DNA from: Streptomyces sp. cf386
GTDB taxonomy: Bacteria > Actinomycetota > Actinomycetes > Streptomycetales > Streptomycetaceae
NCBI RefSeq assembly: GCF_900103585.1
Contig: NZ_FNHV01000020.1
Location: 109,753-173,752, forward strand
DNA: 64,000 bases
Reading direction: 5' to 3'
Shown: piece after piece, positions 1-8,854 of the stretch
Layout: every line of letters begins with the position of its first letter
Position numbering within the stretch: position 1 is the stretch's first letter
Translations under genes and position numbers: made by a program
Notes under the pieces: generated by a model
The model's database searches: none
What the model saw: the letters and a program-made list of their open reading frames with translations, nothing else
What the model was told of the DNA's origin: nothing

Positions 1-484
1 GCTGCGGCGTGGCGATGTTCTTGCCCTTGACGTCCTTCAGGGACTTGATCTTGTCCGGGTTGACGACCAGCTTCACGCCGCCCGAGGCTGAACCGGAGAT
101 GATCCGCAGGTTCTTGCCCGCCGCCTTGGTGTAGCCGTTGATGGCGGGGGAGGGGCCGATCCAGCCGATGTCGAGGGAGCCGGAGTTCAGCGCTTCGATC
201 TCCGAAGGGCCGGCGTTGAAGGTCGAGGGCGTGATCTTGGTGCCGCCGAGCTCCTTCTGGAGCAGGCCCTCCTGGATGCCCACCAGGGCGGTGGCGTGCG
301 TCAGGTTCGGGAAGTAGCCGATGTTCACCTCGTCGACGGAGAGCTTCTTGGCGTCCGCCGCGACCTCGGTCTGCTTGTCGCTGTCGGTGGACTCGGCGCC
401 GTAGCCGCAGGCGGTCAGCAGCAGGGGAAGCGCCGCTACGACGGCGAAGGTGCGCAGGGTGTTGAGCGGTCTTGCGGCAGACAC
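1..484 (-). CDS. ssuA: Sulfonate/nitrate-type ABC transporter substrate-binding lipoprotein, 5' part only
   Basis: Extracellular lipid-anchored binding protein that would deliver aliphatic sulfonates to an SsuBC permease. The visible N-terminal 161 codons start at GTG 484, preceded by a GAGAGG ribosome site, and give a signal peptide with the lipobox LLTACG. The mature start contains VDEVNIGYFPNLTHATALVG, then GPSEIEALNSGSLDIGWIGP, typical of the SsuA/NMT1-like fold. The gene continues past base 1, where ssuB and ssuC would be expected. It is preceded on the same strand by a leader peptide frame (651-752). The family is clear; the exact substrate (sulfonate, taurine or similar) is inferred from the sulfur context. 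Confidence 0.85.
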   Translation of the reverse strand, partial: MSAARPLNTLRTFAVVAALPLLLTACGYGAESTDSDKQTEVAADAKKLSVDEVNIGYFPNLTHATALVGIQEGLLQKELGGTKITPSTFNAGPSEIEALNSGSLDIGWIGPSPAINGYTKAAGKNLRIISGSASGGVKLVVNPDKIKSLKDVKGKNIATPQ

Positions 485-650
485 AGAGGTGTCCTCTCAG
501 GGAAAGGTGATCAGGGAAAGTGATCAGGGATGTACGGCGGGGACTGCGTGGAGCCTGCTGGTGCGCACCGGCACACCACTCGCCCGCCGTCCCGGTGGGA
601 CGGCAGGGGGCGCAGCGGTGTGGGAGGACGTGCGGGTAGCGCGGAGGGAC

Positions 651-752
651 TCAGACGAGCCGACAGATGGCGCTGGCCGTACGGCCGAAGTCGATGTGGC
701 GACGTGAGGTCAGGAGGGGCGACAACAGGTCTGTGTGGTTGCGCGTTCTCAT
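651..752 (-). CDS. Sulfur-regulon leader peptide 1 (33 aa) upstream of ssuA
   Basis: A short frame from ATG 752 to TGA 651 encodes a peptide ending SRRHIDFGRTASAICRLV. The core R-R-H-I-D-F-x-R and the near-terminal Cys match four other leader frames in this window. Peptides of this form are annotated as putative leader peptides ahead of sulfur genes in Streptomyces, as I recall. The stop lies 166 bases before ssuA, leaving room for an attenuator. Translation stalling at the Cys codon when cysteine is scarce is the inferred mechanism; it is not shown by the sequence. Confidence 0.85.
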   Translation of the reverse strand: MRTRNHTDLLSPLLTSRRHIDFGRTASAICRLV

Positions 753-769
753 GGCCACCCACCCCACAG

Positions 770-800
770 TTTCCTAGTTTTCCTACCTGGCTGATGGGGA
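770..800. promoter_or_regulatory. Candidate Rrf2/CymR-like operator upstream of leader 1 and ssuA
   Basis: Contains two TTTCCTA half-sites in direct repeat (770-785) and the pattern TCCTA-N9-TGGGG (781-799). On the minus strand this reads TAGGAAAACTAGGAAA, close to TAGGAAATCTAGGGAA on the minus strand of the 17466-17497 site. It lies just upstream of leader peptide 1. The rest of 485-836 holds the ssuA leader and promoter, with no other gene seen. Confidence 0.5.
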
Positions 801-836
801 TCGTGGCAGAAGGTTGTCGCTACCCCAAGAGGCTTT

Positions 837-2813
837 TCATATAATGGACACTTCCTTCTCGCCATTTGAGAAGCGTGAGGTCACGCGCCCGGCGCGAAGG
901 GCGCGCAAAACCGCACGCGCCACCGCGTCATTCTGGCGGAAGGCGGGCGCGTTGGTGCGGGGCCGGGCGAAAGCGGCCACGGCCCGGCTGTTGGTGGGAG
1001 CGCCGAGGGCGATCCGGCGGGGGTGGGGGCCGCCGAGGGACGGGTCGATGACCTGGCCGTCCTCGGAGGAGACCGCGAGCAGGCCGGAGCGGTGGGTGTG
1101 GGTGGGGTCGGCGATGACCTCCTCGGTGAGCGCGCCGGTCCGGTGCAGGTCCCGCAGGAGGGGGTCCTCGGTGCGGTCGAGGGAGGGGCGCGGCAGATAC
1201 GCCTCGATGAGGGCGGTCGCGTGGACTGTGTGCCCGGGGACGGTGGGGCTCGTCGCGGTGAAGGTGCCGGTGCTCTCGTCGGTCCCGATCCGGACGTCGG
1301 CGCCCACGAAGTGGACGATCCCCGCCCGGGACAGGGCCAGCAGCTCGCGCAGACGGAAGCCGGGCGGGCCGGAGGCCAGGAAGCTGAAGAAGCCCTGCCA
1401 CCAGCCGTCGAGCCGCTCGGCGACGGACCGCGCGGTCAGCCGTCCCGCGGCGACCAGGCGGGGCAGCTGACCGTAGAGGGAGAGCAGGGCGAGGAACGCC
1501 CCGAGATCGGCACTGAACTCCGGGTCCTCGCGGCGGGCGACGTCCTGGGCGATGTGCTCGCGCAGATGATCCTGGAAGGCGTCCGGTGTCGGGAAGGCGA
1601 GGCCGTCCAGCGGATGATCCAGGGCCTCGAAGTCCAGGCGGTCCGCCGGATCGGGTACGGCCGCGGCGACGAGGGCCGCCATGGCGTCGTCGTACCAGCC
1701 CAGACGGTCGTATGCGGCGACGAAGTCCGGCCAGGGGAGAACGGTGCGCTCGGGGTGGGCGTGGAAGAGCTCGTGGTAGTGGCCGAAGCCGATCTCCTTG
1801 GCCATCAGCGGCCACACATCCCGCCGCAGATCCAGCGGCCGCCCCTCGGCGAGCAGCGCGTCGACCGCCTCGGGGCCGAAGTGCCGGGGCAGCGGAGGGC
1901 GGGGGCCCTTCAGGCGGTAGCGGGTCTTGGAGTGGTACGGCACTCCGCGCCGCGATCCGACGTACAGGACGGGCTCGCGGCCGGACGGGAGGTAGGTGAG
2001 GGTGCCGTCGGCCTCGGTGCGGAAGGTGCCGCCGCGGCCCTCGGTGAGCATGGCCATCAGGTCGATGAAGGCGAGCCCGAAGCCCCGCAGGATGACGTGT
2101 TCGCCGGGCCGCAGGGCGGAGAGGTCGGCGTCGGCGGAGAACTCCGGCGGGAGATGGAAGCGGCCGTGGCGGCGGGCGAAGCCGGCGTGCTCGCGCTGCT
2201 CGGCGCCGGGCGTGGCGCCGATGTGCCCCTGGGCCAGGATCACCAGGTCGGCGGTGAGCGGGGTCGCGCGGTCGGCCAGGTGCACCTGCTGCGGGCCGTC
2301 CGGCGGGCCGGTGACGGCGGTCGCGGTGGTGCGGTGCCACTCGACCGTCACCGAGGGCGGCAGCTCGGCCAGCGCCCTGCGGAACACCCAGTCCAGATAG
2401 GCGCTCTGGGCACGGCGGCTGGCGAAGTCGGCCCCGGTGAGTGTGCGCAGTTCGGCGAGCACCTCCGGGGCGGCGGGTTCGGCGTACGGGGCGTGGCGCG
2501 GGCCCAGGCCGGAGAACTGGGCCGCCCACTCGGCCAGCGAAGGGCCGGGGCGTACCGGGCCGTCGATGGTGGAGGACTCGTCGGTGAACATGGTGACGTC
2601 CTCGGCCATGGAGTTCATCCGGAGCAGCGCCGACTGCTCGTGCCGCCAGACGCGCCCCGGGCCGGGCGGATGCGGGTCCACCAGGTGGATGCGCAACTCC
2701 CGTGTCCCGTCCCACAGTTCGGGGGCGTTGGCGGCGATGCGTTCCAGCAGCCCCGTGGTTCGTGGCCCCGCGCCGACGACGACCAGGACGGCCGTGGAGG
2801 GTGCGCTGCTCAC
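837..2813 (-). CDS. FAD/NAD(P)-binding oxidoreductase-like protein (658 aa)
   Basis: Large cytoplasmic flavoprotein-like enzyme of the FAD-NAD(P)-binding family (PF13454 type). The N-terminus has the dinucleotide-binding turn VVGAGPRTTGLLERI (about residues 12-26). A second conserved block, GEHVILRGFGLAFIDLMAML, lies near the middle. ATG 2813 overlaps the stop of the upstream permease by four bases (ATGA), so the two genes are translationally coupled. Such genes are often found with amino-acid or sulfur ABC transporters, but the reaction is unknown. Oxidation of an imported sulfur compound is a guess from context. Confidence 0.8.
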   Translation of the reverse strand: MSSAPSTAVLVVVGAGPRTTGLLERIAANAPELWDGTRELRIHLVDPHPPGPGRVWRHEQSALLRMNSMAEDVTMFTDESSTIDGPVRPGPSLAEWAAQFSGLGPRHAPYAEPAAPEVLAELRTLTGADFASRRAQSAYLDWVFRRALAELPPSVTVEWHRTTATAVTGPPDGPQQVHLADRATPLTADLVILAQGHIGATPGAEQREHAGFARRHGRFHLPPEFSADADLSALRPGEHVILRGFGLAFIDLMAMLTEGRGGTFRTEADGTLTYLPSGREPVLYVGSRRGVPYHSKTRYRLKGPRPPLPRHFGPEAVDALLAEGRPLDLRRDVWPLMAKEIGFGHYHELFHAHPERTVLPWPDFVAAYDRLGWYDDAMAALVAAAVPDPADRLDFEALDHPLDGLAFPTPDAFQDHLREHIAQDVARREDPEFSADLGAFLALLSLYGQLPRLVAAGRLTARSVAERLDGWWQGFFSFLASGPPGFRLRELLALSRAGIVHFVGADVRIGTDESTGTFTATSPTVPGHTVHATALIEAYLPRPSLDRTEDPLLRDLHRTGALTEEVIADPTHTHRSGLLAVSSEDGQVIDPSLGGPHPRRIALGAPTNSRAVAAFARPRTNAPAFRQNDAVARAVLRALRAGRVTSRFSNGEKEVSII

Positions 2814-3871
2814 CGGTCACCGCCGATCGCCGGGCGGGCGTCGGAGGCCGTCGCCGCGCTCAGCCGGTGGCGTACGGCGGTGAGGTGGCCGCGCAGCCGC
2901 TGCAGCGGAGTGGGCGGCAGGGCACGGGAGTTGCCGCGGGCGTAGTACCGCTCGATGTAGAACTGGCCCGCGCTCAGCACCGTGGTCACCGCGATGTACC
3001 ACAGGGTGGCGACCATCAGCAGCGGGATGACCTGGTAGGTCTGGTTGTAGATCAGCTGAACCGAGTACAGCAGGTCGTGCACGGCCAGCACACTGACGAT
3101 GCTGGTGCCCTTCAGGGTGCCGATCAGCATGTTCCCGGCGGTCGGCACGATGGAGCGCATCGCCTGCGGGACGACGATCCGGCGCAGGGTGCGGCGTCTG
3201 CTGAGCCCGAGCGCCTGGGCGGCCTCGGTCTGCCCGGAGTCCACGGAGAGGATGCCGCCGCGCTCCCCCACTCTCGAATTCGCTCGAGCGGGGGGACCCC
3301 CATCCTCGGCGGCGTAGGCGGACTCGTGCAGGGTCAGGCCGATGACGGCGGTGAGGGTGGGGCCGAGCAGATTGACCGTCTTCACGGTGAGGAACTGCGG
3401 TCCGAACGGGATGCCGAGGCCGAGCGTCGGATACAGCGCGCCGATATTGAACCAGAACAGCAGCTGCACCAGCAGCGGAGTGGACCGGAAGATCCACACA
3501 TAGCCCCAACTCAGCGTGCGCAGCACCGGGTTGGCGGACAGTCGCATCACTGCGAGCACCGTGCCGAGCAGGAACCCGAGCACCATCACCACGGCGGTCA
3601 GCCACAGGGAGAGCAGCAGCCCGTCGAGCACGGCGGTGGTGGTGAAGTACCGGCCCACCACGTCCCATTGGAAGGCCTCGTTGCGGACCACGGAGTTGAG
3701 CACCATCGCGAACAGCAGCAGGGTGAGGGCGGCGGTCAACCACCGGCCGGCGTGTCGGCGCGCGACGATCAGCGGCAGGTCGGCGTCCGCGGTGCCTTGG
3801 CGGGCGGGTGCTTCGGGTGCCTGGGGCGTCTTCGTGGCAGGGGTGGGTGTGACATGGGGCGGCGTGACCAT
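2810..3871 (-). CDS. Polar amino acid-type ABC transporter permease with an inserted repeat
   Basis: Inner-membrane permease of the HisM/GlnP family, 353 residues. The N-terminal cytoplasmic extension is followed by TM segments such as LLLSLWLTAVVMVLGFLLGT and the coupling loop region EAAQALGLSRRRTLRRIVVP. ATG 3871 has GGAGAG upstream. Compared with the plus-strand paralogue at 7107, where AAEIVRGGVLSV is seen, this protein reads AAE, then DGGPPARANSRVGE, then RGGILSV. A 42-base palindromic element (3263-3304) has replaced Ile-Val in frame, just before the EAA loop. Whether the protein still assembles is unknown. It shares an operon with the flavoprotein and probably uses the ATPase at 8036. 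Confidence 0.85.
   Translation of the reverse strand: MVTPPHVTPTPATKTPQAPEAPARQGTADADLPLIVARRHAGRWLTAALTLLLFAMVLNSVVRNEAFQWDVVGRYFTTTAVLDGLLLSLWLTAVVMVLGFLLGTVLAVMRLSANPVLRTLSWGYVWIFRSTPLLVQLLFWFNIGALYPTLGLGIPFGPQFLTVKTVNLLGPTLTAVIGLTLHESAYAAEDGGPPARANSRVGERGGILSVDSGQTEAAQALGLSRRRTLRRIVVPQAMRSIVPTAGNMLIGTLKGTSIVSVLAVHDLLYSVQLIYNQTYQVIPLLMVATLWYIAVTTVLSAGQFYIERYYARGNSRALPPTPLQRLRGHLTAVRHRLSAATASDARPAIGGDR
3263..3304 (-). repeat. Short palindromic element, copy A, inside the permease gene
   Basis: The plus strand runs CTCCCCCA, then a small inverted repeat around CTCGAATTCGCTCGAG, then CGGGGGGACCCCCATC. Two further copies with the same ends lie at 12161-12192 and 13642-13685. Similar CTCCCCCA...GGGGACCCCC units are common between Streptomyces genes. 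This one lies inside a gene and keeps its frame. Confidence 0.8.
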
Positions 3872-4168
3872 GGGGAGGCTCTCTCCGGGGAGGGGATCGC
3901 AGGCGTGGATGACCCCGGTGGCACCCGCAGGGCGGCGCGGTACGGGCGCTGCGCGCGGGTGCGGTGCGGCCGGGGCTCGGCGTCGTCACGCTGCCGCGTC
4001 CCTCAACGCGGCCGGAGAGGCTGCCGCGCATCGCGGAGCCGGTCCGCCGTCGATCGTATGTGCCCATGGCATCGATGTGTCAACAGCGCCGTGGGCGGCG
4101 CTGGTCGGGCCCGTCCGGCATCCGGGCCCTGCTTGACGAAGAGCGCGATGTACTGCTCAATTAATCGC

Positions 4169-4246
4169 ATGAATGCCCAGCAGCGCTTGGTCACGCGCGA
4201 TCACATCGACTTCTGTCGGGTGTGGTCCGCGGCGTGTTGCGCCTGA
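4169..4246 (+). CDS. Sulfur-regulon leader peptide 2 (25 aa)
   Basis: ATG 4169 to TGA 4246 encodes a peptide with the core TRDHIDFCRVWSAACCA. It keeps the H-I-D-F-x-R-V pattern of the other leaders but carries three cysteines, two of them adjacent near the end. A TTGACG -35 candidate lies about 35 bases upstream (4134-4139). It precedes the monooxygenase operon at 4481 by 234 bases. The intergenic stretch 3872-4480 also holds the divergent permease promoter; I see no other gene in it. The long untranslated stretch after the stop fits an attenuator. Confidence 0.85.
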   Translation: MNAQQRLVTRDHIDFCRVWSAACCA

Positions 4247-4480
4247 CTCGGCAGCGGGCCGTCTGACCGGCCCTTCCCTCCCTCGGTGACCCCGTCGCGG
4301 GCCGAGTTCTCCCTTCACGCGCGCTGCCGCCGCACTGTTTCCACCGACGCCCGGCGTCGTCACGCCCGTATCGACTCGCCCTTCCTCTCGTCGCTGCTCT
4401 GACGAGCCATCACTCATGCCTGCACGCCCGTCAGTTCAGCCATGCGGGCGTGCCGCCGCATCCCCTGAAAGGCCACGCCC

Positions 4481-5617
4481 ATGCCCGTGGAGTTCCTCGG
4501 CATCGCCGCCACCAACGACGGCTCCGAAACCACGCCGCGCTCCGGCGCCGCGTTCGACAAGGAGTACACGCTCCGGCTCGCCCGGGCGCACGAGGACCAC
4601 GGCTGGGACCGGGTGCTGTTCGCCTACGGTTCCGGATCGCCGGACCCGGCACCGGCCGCCGCGTACATCGCGAGCCGGCTGGACCGCCTCCAGATCCTGC
4701 TCGCCCACCGCCCGAACGTCTCGTACCCCACCTTCGCCGCCAAGACCTTCGCCACCCTCGACCAGATCAGCGACGGCCGGCTGACCGTCCACTTCATCAC
4801 CGGCGGCAACGACCACGAGCAGGGCCGCGAGGGCGACACCCTCACCAAGGACGAGCGCTACACCCGCACCCGCGAGTACATCCGGATCGTCAAGAAGATC
4901 TGGACCACCCACGAGACCTTCGACCACGAGGGCGAGCACTACCGCTTCCACGACTTCGTCAGCGACGTCTTCCCCGTCCAACAGCCCCGCCCGAACGTCT
5001 CGTTCGGCGGCTCGTCCCCCGCCGCGTACGCCGCGGGCGGCGCCGAGGCCGACATCTACTGCCTGTGGGGCGAGCCCCTCGCGGAGACCGCCGAGCAGAT
5101 CGAGAAGGTGAAGGCGGCAGCGAAGGCCGCGGGCCGCACCGACGTGCCGCGCATCCAGGTCGCCTTCCGCCCGATCATCGCACCGACGGAGGAGCTGGCC
5201 TGGGAGAAGGCCTATCGCACGGTCGGCGCGATCAAGGCCCGCAAGGAGCGGGGTGAGGCCATCACCAAGCGCCACAACGGGCAGGCGCAGCCGCAGAACA
5301 CCGGCTCGCAGCGGCTGATCGCCATCGCCGAGGCGGGGGAGAGGTACGACCGTGCCCTGTGGACCCCGACCGCCGCCGCGACCGGCGGAGCGGGCAACTC
5401 CAACGCCCTGGTCGGCACCCCGGAGACGGTCGCCCGGGCGCTGCTCGACTACTACGACCTCGGCGTCGACATCCTCTCCGCGCGCGGCTACGACCTGCTG
5501 GGCGACGCCGTCGACTTCGGCCGGTACGTGATCCCGATCGTCCGCGAGGAGGTCGCCAAGCGCGACGCCGAGCGGGCCGCCCGCGGCACGCAGACCCTCG
5601 CGGCGGTGAACGGATGA
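4481..5617 (+). CDS. LLM-class flavin-dependent monooxygenase, SsuD-like
   Basis: FMNH2-dependent enzyme of the bacterial luciferase-like/alkanesulfonate monooxygenase group, which cleaves C-S bonds to release sulfite. 378 residues, close to the SsuD length. Motifs include LAHRPNVSYPTFAAKTFATL, SDGRLTVHFITGGNDHEQ and FGGSSPAAYAAGGAEADIYC, which match SsuD-type barrels. It is the first gene of an operon continuing with an acetyltransferase and an ABC transporter, and it follows leader peptide 2. It is distinct from the truer SsuD at 16295. The substrate (alkanesulfonate, methanesulfonate or a thioether product) is not readable from the sequence. Confidence 0.88.
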   Translation: MPVEFLGIAATNDGSETTPRSGAAFDKEYTLRLARAHEDHGWDRVLFAYGSGSPDPAPAAAYIASRLDRLQILLAHRPNVSYPTFAAKTFATLDQISDGRLTVHFITGGNDHEQGREGDTLTKDERYTRTREYIRIVKKIWTTHETFDHEGEHYRFHDFVSDVFPVQQPRPNVSFGGSSPAAYAAGGAEADIYCLWGEPLAETAEQIEKVKAAAKAAGRTDVPRIQVAFRPIIAPTEELAWEKAYRTVGAIKARKERGEAITKRHNGQAQPQNTGSQRLIAIAEAGERYDRALWTPTAAATGGAGNSNALVGTPETVARALLDYYDLGVDILSARGYDLLGDAVDFGRYVIPIVREEVAKRDAERAARGTQTLAAVNG

Positions 5618-6150
5618 CCTCCGTCGCCCAACCACCGGCCAGGCCGGGCGAGTTGACGGTCCTGGAAGTACCGGTGTCCGACCCCTTGGTGGAGCCGCTC
5701 CTGCGGGAACTCGGAGACGAGTACTCCGCGCGGTACGGCGGGGACGCCCACGGCGAGATGGCCCGCTACCCCGACGAGGAGTTCACCGCGCCGTACGGCG
5801 GCGTCCTGCTCCTGCTCCTGGAGCACGGCGATCCGGTCGCGGGCGGCGCCTTCCGCCGGTACGACGCGACCACGGCCGAGCTGAAGCGGATCTGGACGCA
5901 CTCCGCCCACCGCCGGCGCGGCCTGGCCCGGCGCGTCGTCGCCGAGCTTGAGCGCGAGGCGGGCGCCCGCGGCTACCGGCGCGTCTACCTGACGACGGGA
6001 CCGCGCCAGCCCGAGGCCCGCGGCCTGTATCTGGCCACCGGCTACACACCGCTGTTCGACACGGAGGCCGACCCGGAAACCATCGGTCCGCTGCCGTTCG
6101 AGAAGCACCTGACCGCCGAAGCACCCACGGGAAAGGCCGCCGAGCTGTGA
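5614..6150 (+). CDS. GNAT-family N-acetyltransferase
   Basis: 178-residue acetyl-CoA-dependent acetyltransferase. The acetyl-CoA loop is visible as HSAHRRRGLARRVVAELE, followed by GYRRVYLTTGPRQPEARGLY and GYTPLFD, a normal GNAT C-terminal half. ATG 5614 overlaps the stop of the monooxygenase (ATGA), and its own stop overlaps the GTG of the next gene, so it is embedded in the operon. Related enzymes near cystine-type transporters acetylate S-substituted cysteines before breakdown. That role fits here but is inferred only from context. Confidence 0.85.
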   Translation: MTSVAQPPARPGELTVLEVPVSDPLVEPLLRELGDEYSARYGGDAHGEMARYPDEEFTAPYGGVLLLLLEHGDPVAGGAFRRYDATTAELKRIWTHSAHRRRGLARRVVAELEREAGARGYRRVYLTTGPRQPEARGLYLATGYTPLFDTEADPETIGPLPFEKHLTAEAPTGKAAEL

Positions 6151-7103
6151 ACGTCCACGGCATCAGACCACGCCTGCGCGCCGCCGCCGCCCTCATGTTG
6201 CTGCCGCTGCTCGCGCTGACCGCCTGCGGCTCCGGCGACGCCGACGGCACGGCGGCGGTGGGCGCCCAGGCATCCCCCGCACCGACCGACGACCCGGTCG
6301 CCGCCGTACGCAAGGTGGACTCCGCCGCCGCCCTGCTCCCCGCCGACGTACGCAAGGCGGGCACGCTCCGGGTCGGCAGCTCGGTCGGCTTCCCGCCCGG
6401 CGCGTACTACCCGAACGGCCCGGACGAGGCGCCCGCCGGCCAGGACATCGACCTCGCCGACGCCGTGGCCAAGGTGCTCGGCGTGAAGCTTGAGCGCCAG
6501 GATGCCTCCTTCGAGACGATCCTGCCCGCCCTCGGCAGCGGCAAGTACGACGTCGGTACCGGCAACTTCGGGGTCACGAGCGAGCGCCTCAAGACCATCG
6601 ACTTCGTCACCTACATCAACGACGGCCAGGGCTTCGCGGTCAAGAAGGGCAACACCACGCTCAAGTCGAAGGTCACCGACCTCACCCAGCTGTGCGGGCT
6701 GACCATCGGCACCGGCGCCGGCACCACCTTCGAGGCGACCCTCAGCGCACAGAAGGGGGTGTGCGCGAAGGCGGGCAAGAAGCCGTACGACGTGAAGGTC
6801 TACTCGGAGAACGCGGCGACGCTCACCGCGCTCCAGCAGGGCCGTATCGACGTGATCATGTCGACCATCAACGGCCTGCGCTACCAGGCCGCACAGCCCG
6901 CCTCGCAGACCGCGTTCCTCGGCGAGTTCCACCGCCTCGACGTCGGCTTCGCCTTCAAGAAGGGCTCCGAACTCACCAAGGCGTTCCAGGCCGCCGTCAA
7001 CGTGCTGATCAAGGACGGCACCTACGCCCGGATCCTCGCCAAGTGGAGCACCTCCGCCTCCGCGATCGAGACCTCGCGGATCAACCCGCCCGAGCACAGG
7101 TGA
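6147..7103 (+). CDS. Polar amino acid-type ABC transporter substrate-binding lipoprotein
   Basis: 318-residue SBP_bac_3 family protein. GTG 6147 overlaps the previous stop. The signal peptide ends in the lipobox LLALTACG. The mature part has GTLRVGSSVGFPPGAYY, SFETILPALGSGKYDVGTGN and ERLKTIDFVTYINDGQGFAV, typical of the glutamine/cystine-binding fold. It is followed by the permease 3 bases later. With the second binding protein at 8855 it gives the transporter two possible binding partners. Sulfur-containing amino acids or derivatives are the likely cargo, by context. Confidence 0.9.
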   Translation: MNVHGIRPRLRAAAALMLLPLLALTACGSGDADGTAAVGAQASPAPTDDPVAAVRKVDSAAALLPADVRKAGTLRVGSSVGFPPGAYYPNGPDEAPAGQDIDLADAVAKVLGVKLERQDASFETILPALGSGKYDVGTGNFGVTSERLKTIDFVTYINDGQGFAVKKGNTTLKSKVTDLTQLCGLTIGTGAGTTFEATLSAQKGVCAKAGKKPYDVKVYSENAATLTALQQGRIDVIMSTINGLRYQAAQPASQTAFLGEFHRLDVGFAFKKGSELTKAFQAAVNVLIKDGTYARILAKWSTSASAIETSRINPPEHR

Positions 7104-7106
7104 CCC

Positions 7107-8039
7107 ATGAGCAGCGACACCATCACCCCACCAGCCATCCAACTCGCCGAAGACCCGGCCGAGTTGAAGGTCGTGCCTGCCCGCCACCACGCGCGCTGGG
7201 CCGCCGGCATCGCCGTCGTCGTGCTGGTCGCCCAGTTCGCGCACGGCCTGGCCACGAACCCCGTCTGGGAGTGGAACGTCTTCCGGGACTACGTCTTCTC
7301 CGAGACGATCGTCCAGGCCGTATGGGTCACCCTCCAGCTCACCGCCTACGCCACCGTCCTCGGCTTCCTCCTCGGCACCGTCATCGCCTTCATGCGGCTG
7401 TCGCGCAGCCCGGTGCTCTCGACCGTCGCCTGGACCTACATCTGGATCTTCCGGTCCATCCCGATGATCGTCCAGCTGGTGTTTTGGTTCAACCTGAGCG
7501 CGCTGTACCGGGAGTTGGGCGTCGGCATCCCCTTCGGCCCGGTGTTCTGGTCCGTCGACAGCAACACCCTCATCGGCACCATCGGCGCCGCCATCATCGG
7601 ACTGACCCTGCACCAGGCGGCGTACGCCGCCGAGATCGTCCGCGGCGGCGTCCTCTCCGTCGACCACGGGCAGCTGGAGGCGGCCGCGGCGCTGGGCATC
7701 CCCCGACTGCGGCAGATCCGCCGGATCGTGCTGCCGCAGGCCATGCGCGCCATCCTGCCCACGGCCGGCAACGAGATCATCGGCCTGCTCAAGGGCACCT
7801 CGGTGGTCTATGTCATGTCGATCGGCGAGCTCTTCTACCAGGTGCAGGTGATCTACGGCCGCAACGGCCGGGTCATCCCGCTCCTGTTGGTCGCCACCGC
7901 CTGGTACGTCGTCCTGACCTCCCTGCTGTCGATCGCCCAGTACTACGTCGAGCGGCGCTACGCCCGCGGCGCGAACCGCGCACTGCCGCCGACCCCGTTC
8001 CAGCGCGTCCGGCGCCACCTGACGAAGGAGAGTTCATGA
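7107..8039 (+). CDS. Polar amino acid-type ABC transporter permease
   Basis: 310-residue HisM/GlnP-like membrane protein. It has TM segments including GIAVVVLVAQFAHGLA and VTLQLTAYATVLGFLLGTVI, and an intact coupling region running AAEIVRGGVLSVDHGQLEAA then ALGIPRLRQIRRIVLPQAMR. It is closely similar to the minus-strand permease at 2810-3871 but lacks that gene's inserted element, so it is the useful reference copy. Its stop overlaps the ATPase start (ATGA). Confidence 0.92.
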   Translation: MSSDTITPPAIQLAEDPAELKVVPARHHARWAAGIAVVVLVAQFAHGLATNPVWEWNVFRDYVFSETIVQAVWVTLQLTAYATVLGFLLGTVIAFMRLSRSPVLSTVAWTYIWIFRSIPMIVQLVFWFNLSALYRELGVGIPFGPVFWSVDSNTLIGTIGAAIIGLTLHQAAYAAEIVRGGVLSVDHGQLEAAAALGIPRLRQIRRIVLPQAMRAILPTAGNEIIGLLKGTSVVYVMSIGELFYQVQVIYGRNGRVIPLLLVATAWYVVLTSLLSIAQYYVERRYARGANRALPPTPFQRVRRHLTKESS

Positions 8040-8800
8040 GTGCCGTCATGGTCGACGTCCACGGCGTCCACAAGAGCTTCGGCCCGCTGGAGGTGCTGCG
8101 CGGCGTCGACCTCCAGGTTCGGGCCGGCGGGGTCACGGTGATCCTCGGCCCGTCCGGCTCCGGGAAGTCCACGCTGCTGCGGACCATCAACCACCTGGAG
8201 AAGGTGAACCGTGGCTGGATCAGCATCGACGGCGAACTCATCGGCTACCGCCGCGCCGGGAACAAGCTGCACGAGCTGAAGGAGAAGGACGTTCTGAAGC
8301 AGCGGACCAACATCGGGTTCGTCTTCCAGAACTTCAACCTCTTCCCGCATCTGACCGTCCTGGAGAACCTGATCGAGGCCCCGGTCTCGGCGCTGCGCCG
8401 CACACGCAAGACGGCGGAGGACGCGGCCCGGCGGCTCCTCGACCGCGTCGGCCTCGCCGACAAGGCCGACGCCTACCCGCGCCAGCTCTCCGGCGGCCAG
8501 CAGCAGCGCGTGGCCATCGCTCGCGCGCTCGCCCTCGAACCGAAGGTGCTGCTCTTCGACGAGCCCACCTCGGCGCTCGACCCGGAACTGGTCGGTGAAG
8601 TCCTCGACGTCATCAAGGACTTGGCTAGTACCGGCACCACCATGATCGTCGTGACTCATGAGATCGGCTTCGCCCGTGAGGTCGCCGACACCGTGGTGTT
8701 CATGGACGGCGGAGTCGTCGTGGAGCAGGGATCGCCCAAGGCCGTCCTCGACAACCCGCAGCAGGAACGCACCCGCGCCTTCCTCTCCAAGGTCCTCTGA
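8036..8800 (+). CDS. Polar amino acid-type ABC transporter ATP-binding protein
   Basis: 254-residue ATPase of the GlnQ/HisP family. Walker A GPSGSGKST (about residues 38-46), Q-loop region FVFQNFNLFPHLTVLENL, signature LSGGQQQRVAIARALA, Walker B VLLFDEPTSALDPE and switch VTHEIGFA are all intact. ATG 8036 overlaps the permease stop. It is the only ATPase for two permeases and two binding proteins in this stretch, so it probably energises both halves. Confidence 0.95.
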   Translation: MSAVMVDVHGVHKSFGPLEVLRGVDLQVRAGGVTVILGPSGSGKSTLLRTINHLEKVNRGWISIDGELIGYRRAGNKLHELKEKDVLKQRTNIGFVFQNFNLFPHLTVLENLIEAPVSALRRTRKTAEDAARRLLDRVGLADKADAYPRQLSGGQQQRVAIARALALEPKVLLFDEPTSALDPELVGEVLDVIKDLASTGTTMIVVTHEIGFAREVADTVVFMDGGVVVEQGSPKAVLDNPQQERTRAFLSKVL

Positions 8801-8854
8801 ACTCCCCACCCTCACCCCCGTTCCGCATCTGTTCCGCACGCAAGGAGTACGACC

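Noticed and set aside
3872..4100. Possible leader peptide on the minus strand ahead of the permease-flavoprotein operon
   Set aside because: Frames here contain Arg-rich stretches but not the H-x-D-(L/F)-x-R-V pattern, so I found no sixth member.
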